Shown here in pieces: positions 43,772-51,636 of a stretch of 64,000 bases of DNA (positions are counted from its first letter, which is position 1; every line of letters begins with the position of its first letter). The DNA is from Cyanobacteria bacterium REEB67. GTDB taxonomy: Bacteria > Cyanobacteriota > Vampirovibrionia > Obscuribacterales > Obscuribacteraceae. The notes below the pieces were generated by a model that saw only the letters and a program-made list of their open reading frames with translations, was not told the DNA's origin and did no database searches. Location of the stretch: contig JAGXAB010000003.1 of NCBI GenBank assembly GCA_018971775.1, positions 1 to 64,000 of the forward strand, read 5' to 3'. Both the position numbers and the translations under genes were made by a program.

Positions 43772-44665
43772 ATGCAAAAAAGAATGCTTGGCAAGACCGG
43801 AATGAATGTCAGCGTGCTCGGCTTCGGCGCCGCCGAAATCGGTTACGAGGGGGCGCAGCAACCGGACATCGACAAACTCCTCGCTGCTGCCCTGGAAAAT
43901 GGTCTCAATGCCATCGATACGGCCGAGTGTTATGTCGACAGCGAAGAAAAACTGGGCCGCTCAATCGGCAATCGCCGCCAGGATTTTTATCTCTTTACCA
44001 AGTGCGGACACGCCGGCAATTTTTTCACGCCAGCCTGGAGTGCTAAAGAAATCGCCGCCAGTCTCGAGGCCAGTCTGAAAAACCTCAAAACCGATTATGT
44101 CGATTTGCTGCAATTGCACAGTTGCGACGCGGCCGTCCTGCGCAAGGGCGAAGCAATCGAGGCTTTGCAAAAGGCTAAAGCCGCAGGCAAGTGCCGCTTC
44201 ATCGGTTATAGCGGCGATGGAGAAGACGCTCTGGCAGCTCTTGAGCTCGATGTCTTCGACACTCTGCAAACTTCGTGCAGCATTTTTGATCAGCAGAGTA
44301 TCGATTTATTGTTGCCGGTCGCGGTCAAGAAAAATATCGGTGTCATCGTCAAACGCCCAATTGGCAATGCCGTCTGGCGATTCGACAGCAAGCCGGATAA
44401 TGAATATGTGCAGGAATACTATCGGCGCATGAAAGAGCTCAAATATCCCTTCATCGAAAAAGGCGAGAATATTGCCGAGACCGCTCTGCGCTTCACCCTT
44501 TCGCAGCCGGGTGTGTGCACGATGATCGCCGGTACGACCAAGCCTGACCGCTGGCCGGCCAATGCCGATATGGTGCGCAAAGGTGAGCTGCCTGAAGGGC
44601 AATTAAAAGAGATCCGCTCGCGCTGGCAGGCCGTTGCCGAGCCTTCCTGGCTGGGGCAGATCTAA
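43772..44665 (+). CDS. Aldo/keto reductase
   Basis: 297 residues from ATG 43772 (AGGAC 8 bases upstream; the track begins at a GTG nine codons earlier). Opens with KRMLGKTGMNVSVLGFGAAEIGYEG. The tetrad is recognisable: Asp/Tyr in AIDTAECYVDSEEKLG, Lys in LFTKCGHAGNFF and His in LLQLHSCDAAVL. The C-terminal cofactor loop is IAGTTKPDRW. It belongs to a different subgroup from the enzyme at 7.4 kb, with a C-terminal extension. The substrate is unknown. Confidence 0.9.
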   Translation: MQKRMLGKTGMNVSVLGFGAAEIGYEGAQQPDIDKLLAAALENGLNAIDTAECYVDSEEKLGRSIGNRRQDFYLFTKCGHAGNFFTPAWSAKEIAASLEASLKNLKTDYVDLLQLHSCDAAVLRKGEAIEALQKAKAAGKCRFIGYSGDGEDALAALELDVFDTLQTSCSIFDQQSIDLLLPVAVKKNIGVIVKRPIGNAVWRFDSKPDNEYVQEYYRRMKELKYPFIEKGENIAETALRFTLSQPGVCTMIAGTTKPDRWPANADMVRKGELPEGQLKEIRSRWQAVAEPSWLGQI

Positions 44666-44681
44666 ATCTAAATCAGCTACT

Positions 44682-45485
44682 TTATTCTTGCGGTTTGGCA
44701 GCGCGTTTCTTGACCGGGGCGGGCGGCGCTTCTTCGCTTTCCGCTGAAGTCTCGTCCTGAGCGCCGGCTTTAAGTCGTATGCGCTTGGGCGCCGGAGCCG
44801 CTTTTTCTTCCGGCTCGGGATCGGCGTCGACATTGACTTCGCGATCGGCCTTGCTGCCGGTTTTGATTTTACCGCTGACAGATGTCTCTGTTTCGCGGGT
44901 GACACGCGTCATGAAATGATTGTCGGTTTCCCAGAGTTTGGGTGCATAGCCGGTCAGGCGGATCAGGTGTTTCTTGGCCAGATTGCCGTGTTCGTCGTCG
45001 TTATACATGTTGCCCATGAGATTGAGGCCCTTGAAGGTCATGCCTTTTTCCATGCCGACTTCATTGCGGTAAACGAGCAGCCACTCGTGTAGACATTTTT
45101 TATAAAGCTCGGGGTCGCGGTCCGTCTGCCTTTCGATTTTTGCTTCCAGGGCTTCGGCGTAAATCAGATGGATGTCCATGTCGTCGTCGTTCATCTTCAT
45201 GGCGCGGGTAGCAAGAGCCAGAGCCCGACTGACATTGCCGTTTTTCAAAGAGGAGCGAGCCCGGTTGGCCACAGACCAGGCCGATTCCATGTCGGGGCTG
45301 ACGATTTCGTCATACTCCTGGACGCGGGCGCCCTCGCCTTTCATGTTGTCGACATGTCGTAACGGTTTGTCGATGCTATCGCCCGCCGCTTCCGAGGCTT
45401 GCTGGGAGGCCAGCTGGGACGCCAGCTGGGACGCGATCAGGCCGAGGGCGAGTGGGAGGATGCTGGCTAATTTAAAATTTTTCAT
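44682..45485 (-). CDS. Exported TPR-like protein with Ala/Ser/Gln repeat
   Basis: 267 residues from ATG 45485 (the listed TTG/ATG at 45545 is 20 codons earlier). It has a signal peptide with a tandem SQLASQLASQQAS run (12-base repeats) right after the hydrophobic core. Then comes a helical TPR-like part (ESAWSVANRARSSLKNGNVSRALALATRAMKMNDDDMDIHLIYAEALEAKIE) and a charged, Pro/Lys-rich tail that is probably disordered (APAPKRIRLKAGAQ). Function unknown. Confidence 0.6.
   Translation of the reverse strand: MKNFKLASILPLALGLIASQLASQLASQQASEAAGDSIDKPLRHVDNMKGEGARVQEYDEIVSPDMESAWSVANRARSSLKNGNVSRALALATRAMKMNDDDMDIHLIYAEALEAKIERQTDRDPELYKKCLHEWLLVYRNEVGMEKGMTFKGLNLMGNMYNDDEHGNLAKKHLIRLTGYAPKLWETDNHFMTRVTRETETSVSGKIKTGSKADREVNVDADPEPEEKAAPAPKRIRLKAGAQDETSAESEEAPPAPVKKRAAKPQE
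45397..45432 (-). repeat. 12-base tandem repeat, three copies
   Basis: Two exact copies of GCCAGCTGGGAC preceded by a degenerate one (GCTTGCTGGGAG). They encode the SQLAS repeats next to the signal peptide of the gene at 44682-45485, in frame. Confidence 0.9.
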
Positions 45486-45625
45486 TGCTTGACCGCTGAC
45501 GGTTCGGGCCTGCACATAATAGACAAGTAATCTTTTACCGTGCAAAATAGCGCATGTGCGGCTATCTTTATTGTACGAATGTATAAAATCATACGCGGCT
45601 ATGGCATGTCAAATTGGAAGTATTG

Positions 45626-46294
45626 ATGGTGATTGGCAAACGGTCTCAAAAGCGTGAAGAAACCAGGCAGGAGATATTGGCCGCTGCGGCTAAGCTCTTT
45701 AGCGAAAAAGGCTATGGGCAGTCTTCTGTGGAAGATATAGCGGCAGTGGCCGATGTCGTCAAAGGCACTTTCTATTACAATTTTGGCTCAAAAGAAGACG
45801 TAGTCATCGCTCTGCGCCATCAATCCGTGCAAAAAGCGATCAGCGAGGCTGAAACAATGGCCGCTGAGGGCGTCTCCCCGGTGCAGTGCATCGAGCATTA
45901 TTTAGTTACAACCAGTCGCTGGTCTGAAGAAAATCCCGAGCTGGCCTCGGTCCTCTTCAACAATGGCCCCCTCTTCCTGGCCGCTCGTCAGAAGAAAAAT
46001 GAAAATCCAGGCGGAGAGGCTCTCCTTGCAGGTAATGCCGCGCCAGTCAAGGCCGACACCGGCAAGACTACACAGGCTCCGCCCCTTGCGCTTGCTCTCA
46101 AAAATCTTGTCATACAGGCTCAGTCGGCAGGCGAGCTCAATGCCGCCCTCGAGCCATCCTACGTGGCAGCGCTGATTACCTTCATCGGCATGCATACGCA
46201 TCTGACCTGGGCAGCCGAAGGCATGCAGGGGAGTCCCTGCCAACAAGTGGTGACAAATTTTCGAGCTGTCCTGACTGGCCTGGCCGGTCGTTAA
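45626..46294 (+). CDS. TetR/AcrR-family transcriptional regulator
   Basis: 222 residues from ATG 45626 (GGAAG 5 bases upstream). The N-terminal helix-turn-helix is standard: TRQEILAAAAKLFSEKGYGQSSVEDIAAVADVVKGTFYYNFGSKEDVV. The C-terminal ligand-binding helical domain (from about residue 60) resembles TetR_C proteins that respond to small molecules. It lies 12 bases before the slipin gene, so they may form an operon. Whether it binds the duplicated GACCGGTC sites of the RND pump is untested; it is the only TetR gene in the window. Confidence 0.92.
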   Translation: MVIGKRSQKREETRQEILAAAAKLFSEKGYGQSSVEDIAAVADVVKGTFYYNFGSKEDVVIALRHQSVQKAISEAETMAAEGVSPVQCIEHYLVTTSRWSEENPELASVLFNNGPLFLAARQKKNENPGGEALLAGNAAPVKADTGKTTQAPPLALALKNLVIQAQSAGELNAALEPSYVAALITFIGMHTHLTWAAEGMQGSPCQQVVTNFRAVLTGLAGR

Positions 46295-46306
46295 AAAGGT
46301 GTTGTA

Positions 46307-47095
46307 TTGACTTATATATTGTTTGCCCTGGTCTTGATTCTTTTCTTGACCGTTTACTGCCTGCGCATCTGCAGCGAATGGGAGCGTAAGGTCGTTTTGC
46401 GTCTCGGTCGCTTCGCCGGTGTGCGCGGTCCGGGATTGTTTTTCCTGGTGCCCTTCCTCGAGACAACGCCATACACTATCGACCTGCGCACAGTGACTAG
46501 CAATATCTCGGCTGAGCAGACGCTGACTCGCGATAACGTGCCGGTCAATGTCGACACCGTCATCTACTGGAAGGTAATCGATCCAAAACTAGCCGTGCTC
46601 GAAGTGACCGACTATCAACAAGCCATACTCGGTGCCGCTCAGACCGCATTGCGCGACATCATCGGTCGCAGTGATCTGGCTCTGGTGCTCTCGGACCGCG
46701 CCGGTCTCGACGAGAGCATGACGGCCGTGCTCGATAGTCAGACCGAGCCCTGGGGTGTGAAAGTAGCCTCGGTGCAGATGCGCGATATAAAAATTCCCGA
46801 CGCTCTGCAGGATGCGATGAGTCGTGTTGCTCAGGCGGCTAGAGAAAGCCAGGCCCGCGTGCTGCTTGGAGATTCCGAAATGGCCATCGCTCAGCGCTTC
46901 GCCGATGCCGGCAAGGTTTATGAGGCCAATCCGATGGCCGTGCATCTGCGCGGTATGAACATGCTCTATGAAGTGATGAAAGCAGGCGGTACCTCGACTG
47001 TGATCGTGCCATCATCGGCGGTGCAGAGTATGAGTTTCGGTGGGCTGGCCGGCGTCACGGCTCTGGCCGAGCAGGTCCAGCAGAAGGGAGAATAG
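46307..47095 (+). CDS. Slipin (stomatin/SPFH band 7 family)
   Basis: 262 residues. N-terminal membrane anchor (LFALVLILFLTVYCLRI), then the SPFH/band 7 domain with its stomatin-type core: SEWERKVVLRLGRFAGVRGPGLFFLVPFLE, then PVNVDTVIYWKVIDPKLAVLEVTDYQQAILGAAQTALRDIIG, and a C-terminal oligomerisation helix (MSRVAQAARESQARVLLGDSEMAIAQRF). Such proteins organise membrane microdomains and scaffold proteases. The NfeD-type partner often found next to slipins is absent. TTG start, with AAGGTG upstream. Confidence 0.92.
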   Translation: MTYILFALVLILFLTVYCLRICSEWERKVVLRLGRFAGVRGPGLFFLVPFLETTPYTIDLRTVTSNISAEQTLTRDNVPVNVDTVIYWKVIDPKLAVLEVTDYQQAILGAAQTALRDIIGRSDLALVLSDRAGLDESMTAVLDSQTEPWGVKVASVQMRDIKIPDALQDAMSRVAQAARESQARVLLGDSEMAIAQRFADAGKVYEANPMAVHLRGMNMLYEVMKAGGTSTVIVPSSAVQSMSFGGLAGVTALAEQVQQKGE

Positions 47096-47138
47096 CCTTC
47101 TGCGCTCTTTGGGGCTGTCGCCTGTTTTCATTGTTGCG

Positions 47139-47705
47139 TTGCGTTTTGCAATGCGTTTTGCGATGCGTTTTGCGATGCCCTGGGGCCTGGTGCTCCTTTA
47201 CTTGAGTCTGCCTCTGGCAGCTGATGCGGCAAAAGCGGATCTGCAAGCGGTAAAAAAGCTTCCCCTCGCCACCGGCGCCGAAAGAGTGCACGGGGTTTTG
47301 GGCGGCAAGCCCTTTGTCTGTGAGCAAGCGCTGATTAACAGTTATTCTATAGTCCTGCGTCAAAACCATGGACGATATGCTCGCCTGGTATTGAAATTCA
47401 GCACCGCTGGTAGTGAATCGTTGGACGCCTCCGGCGCGCATGAATATTACAGCAAAGGGGACAGGCCGCCCCGATTGGAGATGGCCTATCGCAACAGTCG
47501 GGCTGAAAAGCTAGAGCTTTGTGACCCCGCTAAAATCGGCTTTGCTTTGCATCTTAAACTTGCTCCGCGTCAGCGCAGTACTCACTCTGATACCACTAAT
47601 GGTGCGATTGTTCTGCGTCTGGCTAATGGTGATTTTCTCCAGGGCAGTTTTACTGCCCGGCAATCTCCCCGCGTTATCTGGGACACCGAGCAAATCGAGC
47701 CTTAG
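47139..47705 (+). CDS. Exported protein of unknown function with repeated ATG signal region
   Basis: 188 residues if started at TTG 47139; ATG 47151 and two further in-frame ATGs (47163, 47175) follow, because a 12-base unit (GCGTTTTGCGAT) is repeated three times and each contributes RFAM. The core of the signal peptide follows (PWGLVLLYLSLPLAADA, cleavage near AKA). The mature part is beta-rich (YARLVLKFSTAGSESLDASGAHEYYSKGDRPPRLEMAYRN) with two Cys (FVCEQ, ELCDPAK). No known family. The track start 47040 overlaps the slipin gene and is unlikely. Confidence 0.6.
   Translation: MRFAMRFAMRFAMPWGLVLLYLSLPLAADAAKADLQAVKKLPLATGAERVHGVLGGKPFVCEQALINSYSIVLRQNHGRYARLVLKFSTAGSESLDASGAHEYYSKGDRPPRLEMAYRNSRAEKLELCDPAKIGFALHLKLAPRQRSTHSDTTNGAIVLRLANGDFLQGSFTARQSPRVIWDTEQIEP
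47141..47176 (+). repeat. 12-base tandem repeat, three copies
   Basis: GCGTTTTGCAAT followed by two GCGTTTTGCGAT units. They encode RFAM repeats at the beginning of the signal peptide and offer several alternative ATG starts. Confidence 0.92.
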
Positions 47706-47709
47706 AAAT

Positions 47710-48930
47710 TCATTTGCCCTGATAGCTGATGCGGTAGATATTACCGGCATAATCGTCGGAAACAAGCAGCGAGCCGTCGGAAGCGACGACTAAATCGACT
47801 GGTCGCCCGCCCACATCCTGACTGGCATCATCGAGCCAGCCGGTGGCGAAGGGCTCGTATTTGACGGCTTTGCCGCCCTTGATGGTCGCCATGGTGATGC
47901 GATAGCCGCTTTTTTTGCTGCGATTCCAGGAGCCGTGCTCGGCAATGAAAACATTACCCTGATACGCTTTTGGAAAACTCTTCCCCGTGTAGAAGCGCAT
48001 GCCGAGTGATGCTACGTGTGCGCCAAGGCACATGGCTGGTGGTGCGAATTTGTCGACCAGATCAGCCGGTGCTTTGTCGCCAAACTCCGGGTCTTTTTGG
48101 TTGTCGCCCCAGCGGTAAGGGAAGCCGAAATGCATCCCGGCTTTTGGTGCGCTATTGAGCTCGTCGGGCGGACGGTCGTCGCCGAGATTGTCCCTGCCGT
48201 TATCGGTAAACCAGAGCACGCCACTGCCCGGCTGCCAATCGAAGCCGACAGTATTGCGGATGCCGCGGGCAAAATTTTGACTTTTGCCGCTGGCGTCCAG
48301 AAAGTTGAGAGTACCGTAAACAGGCTTGCTCGGCTCGCAGACATTGCACGGTGCGCCCTGGGGCCAGAACAATTTGCCGTCTGGGCTAAAGCGGATATAT
48401 TTCCAGCCGTGGTGCGTATCGCTGGGCATCTCGGCGATGACAACCGGTCGAGGCGGGTGTTTTAAGTCTTTTTCGATATTGTCGAAGCGACTGATTTTGT
48501 TGATTTCGGCCACATACAGGGCGCCGTCTTTGAGCGCCACACCATTTGGTTGGCGCATCGAGCCGGCTACGACTATCACTTCGTCGGCGCGGCCGTCCTT
48601 ATTGCGATCCGGCAAGGCATAGACGACGCCTTCTTTATCGACGCGTGTGCCGACAAAAACCGTACCGCTGGGACTAATGGCTATTTGTCTGGGTGAGAGC
48701 ATATCGCTGGCAAATAGACTGATTTTGAAACCGGGCGGCAGTTTGATCCTGGCCATGATTTTCGCCGCTGCCTTTTCACTTTCGCTTAAGGATCTGGCGG
48801 CGGGCTCCGCTGCTGGAGCGGGAATTGCTGAAAGGGCCAGAAGGCAGATGTAAAAGGTAAAGGCGATGCCGGCTTTGTCTGTTCGAAACTCGGCTAAAGA
48901 AGCCTTCCATCTACTAAAAATTCTGCTCAA
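47710..48930 (-). CDS. Exported PQQ-type sorbosone/glucose dehydrogenase-like beta-propeller protein
   Basis: 406 residues from TTG 48930 (AGAGGA 7 bases upstream); the listed GTG at 48945 is five codons earlier. It has a signal peptide (IAFTFYICLLALSAIPAPAAEPA). The six-bladed propeller pattern of the PQQ-dependent sugar dehydrogenase family can be followed: PPGFKISLFASDMLSPRQIAISPSGTVFVGTR, MRQPNGVALKDGALYVAE, FARGIRNTVGFDWQPGSGVLWFTDNGRDNLGDDRP, YQGNVFIAEHGSWNR and GRPVDLVVASDGSLLVSDDYAGNIYRISY. The APCNVCEPS segment marks the sorbosone-dehydrogenase-like subgroup. The true substrate is uncertain. Its stop is 4 bases from the convergent gene. Confidence 0.85.
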   Translation of the reverse strand: MSRIFSRWKASLAEFRTDKAGIAFTFYICLLALSAIPAPAAEPAARSLSESEKAAAKIMARIKLPPGFKISLFASDMLSPRQIAISPSGTVFVGTRVDKEGVVYALPDRNKDGRADEVIVVAGSMRQPNGVALKDGALYVAEINKISRFDNIEKDLKHPPRPVVIAEMPSDTHHGWKYIRFSPDGKLFWPQGAPCNVCEPSKPVYGTLNFLDASGKSQNFARGIRNTVGFDWQPGSGVLWFTDNGRDNLGDDRPPDELNSAPKAGMHFGFPYRWGDNQKDPEFGDKAPADLVDKFAPPAMCLGAHVASLGMRFYTGKSFPKAYQGNVFIAEHGSWNRSKKSGYRITMATIKGGKAVKYEPFATGWLDDASQDVGGRPVDLVVASDGSLLVSDDYAGNIYRISYQGK

Positions 48931-48945
48931 ACTGCTTCCTCTCAC

Positions 48946-49377
48946 AACTTTTTCTATCTCATCATTACCGGAGAATTTTACAACGAGATCAGGCGGTAAA
49001 TTCTCGAGTATTTGAACTGTGTGCCTCTTACGTCATGTTCGTTTCTGGAATTTCTAACTCAAAATTCACATTGGTAAAAGGTTTTGAATCGATGAATGCT
49101 GACGAATATTTTGCGCTGAAAAGTCAAATCAGCAAAAGCTCAAGAAACACTGGGTTTCGCATAAAGTCTATTGACACGCGATCGGCTTGTTCGATAATTC
49201 CGCTGTTTTTATCGTGCAAATTTAGGCTTGTTCGATAATTTGAGTGCTTTTTAGAGGCCTTTTTAGCCTTTGTTCGATACTTTTTCGCCGCGAAATTGGC
49301 CATGTTGCCTGGTTCTATCGATTTATCGAATAAAATTTCGATCCATTGAAGCACTCAAGCGCTGGCAACGATCGCTA
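48946..49377. other. AT-rich intergenic region with direct repeats
   Basis: About 430 bases. Contains two exact copies of GGCTTGTTCGATAATT (49184-49199 and 49225-49240, spacing 41 bases) and a third partial TTTGTTCGATA (about 49270). A dyad ATCGATTTATCGAATAAAATTTCGAT follows near 49318-49343. The 67-codon frame at 49035-49238 has no domain and is not called. Confidence 0.5.
49184..49240. repeat. Direct repeat GGCTTGTTCGATAATT, two copies
   Basis: Exact 16-base copies at 49184-49199 and 49225-49240, with a third partial copy near 49270. They could be binding sites for a regulator of the flanking genes or relics of a mobile element. Confidence 0.6.
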
Positions 49378-50655
49378 TCAATCATGCCAGTTCAGAAGCT
49401 GCACGCTGATAGCGGCACCTTCGGCTAAAAATTCCGACTCTTGCGGGAAGAGCATCAGGCAGTCGGCGGCGGCAAGACCGGTGAGCATGTGCGATTCCTG
49501 GCCGCTTGTCGCCGCTGCGGTCAACGATCCATCGGCGGCGCTCGCCAGTGTACCGCGCACGAAATCGAGACGCCCTGCTTTTTTCTGGAGATTGCGCGTC
49601 AGTCTTGCAGTAGTGATGCGAGCGCTTTTCTGGCGGAGACCCTGGATGATTTTGAGCGCCGGTTTGACGAAAAGATTGAATGTAATCAAGGCCGAGACTG
49701 GATTGCCAGGCAGTCCGAAGATCAATTTCTCGACGCGGTCGCCTTTTTCGATGACGCCGAAATAAACAGGTTTACCGGGCTTGACTGCGACTCGCCAGAA
49801 GACTGTGCGCACGCCGAGCTCTTCAAAAGCTTCTTTGACAAAGTCGCGCTCGCCTACCGAGACACCACCAAGAGTGAGGACAACATCGCTTGCGGCAAGA
49901 GCTTCAGTAAGCACAGCAAGAGTTTCGGCGCGATCGTCAAGGCAGTGGAGAGCCTTGATTTCCCTCACGTTCAAGCAGCGCAGAGCGGCGACAAGAGCCG
50001 GTGTGTTTGAGTTGTAGATCTGAGCGCCACTCAATTGCACACCCGGTGCCGGCTCGACAAGCTCATCGCCGGTAGCGACAACGGCAAAGCGCGCTTGTTT
50101 GTAAACCTGCACTTCGCTTAAACCAAGCGTCGCCAGCAAGCCGATTACAGGCGGAGAAACAGCCATGCCGGGAGCGAGGACGCTCGTACCTTGCTCTACT
50201 TCTTCACCCTGCATGCGGATGTTTTCGCCGATTTTTGTGCGCGTGGCAAAAGCGATTTTGGCCGGGGCGCCATCAGCAGCTTCAATTATTCGGCAGTATT
50301 CTTTCATCACCACTGCTTCGACGCTCTCCGGCACGGGAGCACCGGTGAGGATGCGCAGGCAATGGCCGGGTGCCAGGGCTCTCTCTGCAAGCGATGCCGG
50401 ATCTGCACCGGCCGCCACTTCGCCGTCAAAAATCAATTCGATCTGGTTGTCCTGTGCGGCGGAGACCAAATCTTCGACAAGCACGCCGTAGCCATCGACG
50501 GCGCTGTTGTTGAAGCGCGGTAGATCGAAACCGGCCTGTAGCGCATGCGAAAGCACCCGGCCGAGGGCGTCCGCGCAGTTTATCGTTTCGCTGACACGCT
50601 CGAAGCGTGCGCCTTCAGTGCGGATTTCCTGCAGGGCTTGTTCGTAGGTAAGCAT
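49378..50655 (-). CDS. moeA: Molybdopterin molybdotransferase MoeA
   Basis: Inserts molybdate into adenylylated molybdopterin, the last step of cofactor maturation. 425 residues. Family motifs are present: DLPRFNNSAVDGYGV at about residue 48, ILTGAPVPESVEAVVMKE, MRIQGEEVEQG-type segment, VVATGDELVEP, IYNSNTPALVAAL, DVVLTLGGVSVGERDFVKEAF, and KPGKPVYFG with FGLPGNPVSALITF. The last gene of the moa operon, 3 bases after moaCB. With moaCB it supplies the cofactor for the xanthine dehydrogenase at 16.8-20.8 kb. Confidence 0.95.
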   Translation of the reverse strand: MLTYEQALQEIRTEGARFERVSETINCADALGRVLSHALQAGFDLPRFNNSAVDGYGVLVEDLVSAAQDNQIELIFDGEVAAGADPASLAERALAPGHCLRILTGAPVPESVEAVVMKEYCRIIEAADGAPAKIAFATRTKIGENIRMQGEEVEQGTSVLAPGMAVSPPVIGLLATLGLSEVQVYKQARFAVVATGDELVEPAPGVQLSGAQIYNSNTPALVAALRCLNVREIKALHCLDDRAETLAVLTEALAASDVVLTLGGVSVGERDFVKEAFEELGVRTVFWRVAVKPGKPVYFGVIEKGDRVEKLIFGLPGNPVSALITFNLFVKPALKIIQGLRQKSARITTARLTRNLQKKAGRLDFVRGTLASAADGSLTAAATSGQESHMLTGLAAADCLMLFPQESEFLAEGAAISVQLLNWHD

Positions 50656-50658
50656 CGC

Positions 50659-51627
50659 TTATTTCTTGGACAGGTCGGTCTGGCCCTGACTCTTGTCGTG
50701 GCTGTCGCCGTGACCGGCGCCTTCGAGCATGGCAAAGGCATGGGTGATCGCTGGGAAGATTGCCGTCAGACCGTCTTGCACGCCGGATGGCGAGCCGGGC
50801 AGGCTGATCAAAATAGTCTTGTTGCGCACGCCGGCGACACCGCGGCTGAGCATGGCGAAGGAATTGCGCTCCTGGCCGTAATCGCGAATAGCCTCGGCAA
50901 CGCCAGGCAGCTCACGTTCGATCAGGCGGTTGAGCGCTTCCGGTGTATTGTCGCGGGGCGAGATACCGGTACCGCCGGTGGTGATCAGCAAATTTACCTG
51001 CAGGTCGTCGCAACAGCGGCGCACGGCCGGTACTATTTCCGATTCGTCATCGGGGAAGACTGAATATTCGGCGATGTCGAAATTGCGCTCTTTCAAGAAA
51101 TCGACAATGATCTTGCCCGATTTATCTTCGCTCTTGCACTTGGCCGCAGTGTCGGAGAGGACGAGTACCGCTGCGCGGAAAGGCTTACTGCCGGCTGCTT
51201 TTGCCGCGGCTGTAAAATCGGATTTGCCACCTTTTTTGCTGACTAAGGTGACGCTTTCGATCTGCATAAATTCATCGACCATTTTGGCCATGTCATAAAT
51301 TGTCAGCGCCGCCACCGATGCCGCTGTCAATGCTTCCATTTCGACACCGGTCTTGTAGACGGCTTTGACGGTGCATTCGATTTCTATTGAATCTTCATCG
51401 ACATGAAATTCAACGCCGACAAATTCGACCGGGATCGGATGGCAATAAGGAATGATTGTGCTGGTGTTTTTGGCGGCCTGGATGGCGGCTACTTTGGCTA
51501 CAGCGAGCGGATTGCCCTTGGGCAGAGTATTGGTGCGGATTTGGTCGATGGTGCCGGGGCTGACCCGGAGGACCGCTTTTGCCACCGCTTCTCTAAGGGT
51601 GCTCACCTTTTGTGAAACGTCGCGCAT
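50659..51627 (-). CDS. Bifunctional MoaC-MoaB/MogA protein
   Basis: 322 residues, a fusion of two molybdenum-cofactor enzymes. Residues 1-140 are cyclic pyranopterin monophosphate synthase (MoaC): MRDVSQKVSTLREAVAKAVLRVS, KGNPLAVAKVAAIQAAK, TSTIIPYCHPIPV and TGVEMEALTAASVAALTIYDM. Residues 150-320 are MoaB/MogA, molybdopterin adenylyltransferase: RAAVLVLSDTAAKCKSEDKSG, NLLITTGGTGISPRDNTPEAL, and FAMLSRGVAGVRNKTILISLPGSPSGVQD. The tail is His/Asp/Lys-rich and disordered. The fusion is known in several lineages. GGAGGATAAAGG precedes the ATG. Confidence 0.94.
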   Translation of the reverse strand: MRDVSQKVSTLREAVAKAVLRVSPGTIDQIRTNTLPKGNPLAVAKVAAIQAAKNTSTIIPYCHPIPVEFVGVEFHVDEDSIEIECTVKAVYKTGVEMEALTAASVAALTIYDMAKMVDEFMQIESVTLVSKKGGKSDFTAAAKAAGSKPFRAAVLVLSDTAAKCKSEDKSGKIIVDFLKERNFDIAEYSVFPDDESEIVPAVRRCCDDLQVNLLITTGGTGISPRDNTPEALNRLIERELPGVAEAIRDYGQERNSFAMLSRGVAGVRNKTILISLPGSPSGVQDGLTAIFPAITHAFAMLEGAGHGDSHDKSQGQTDLSKK

Positions 51628-51636
51628 GCTTAACCT

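Noticed and set aside
45560-45620. GTAT-AAAATC-ATAC as a TetR autoregulatory operator
   Set aside because: The arms are only 4 bases and common in AT-rich sequence; it does not match the GACCGGTC sites.
49035-49238. 67-codon frame in the repeat region
   Set aside because: Codon content and lack of homology-like features; it is largely made of the direct repeats.
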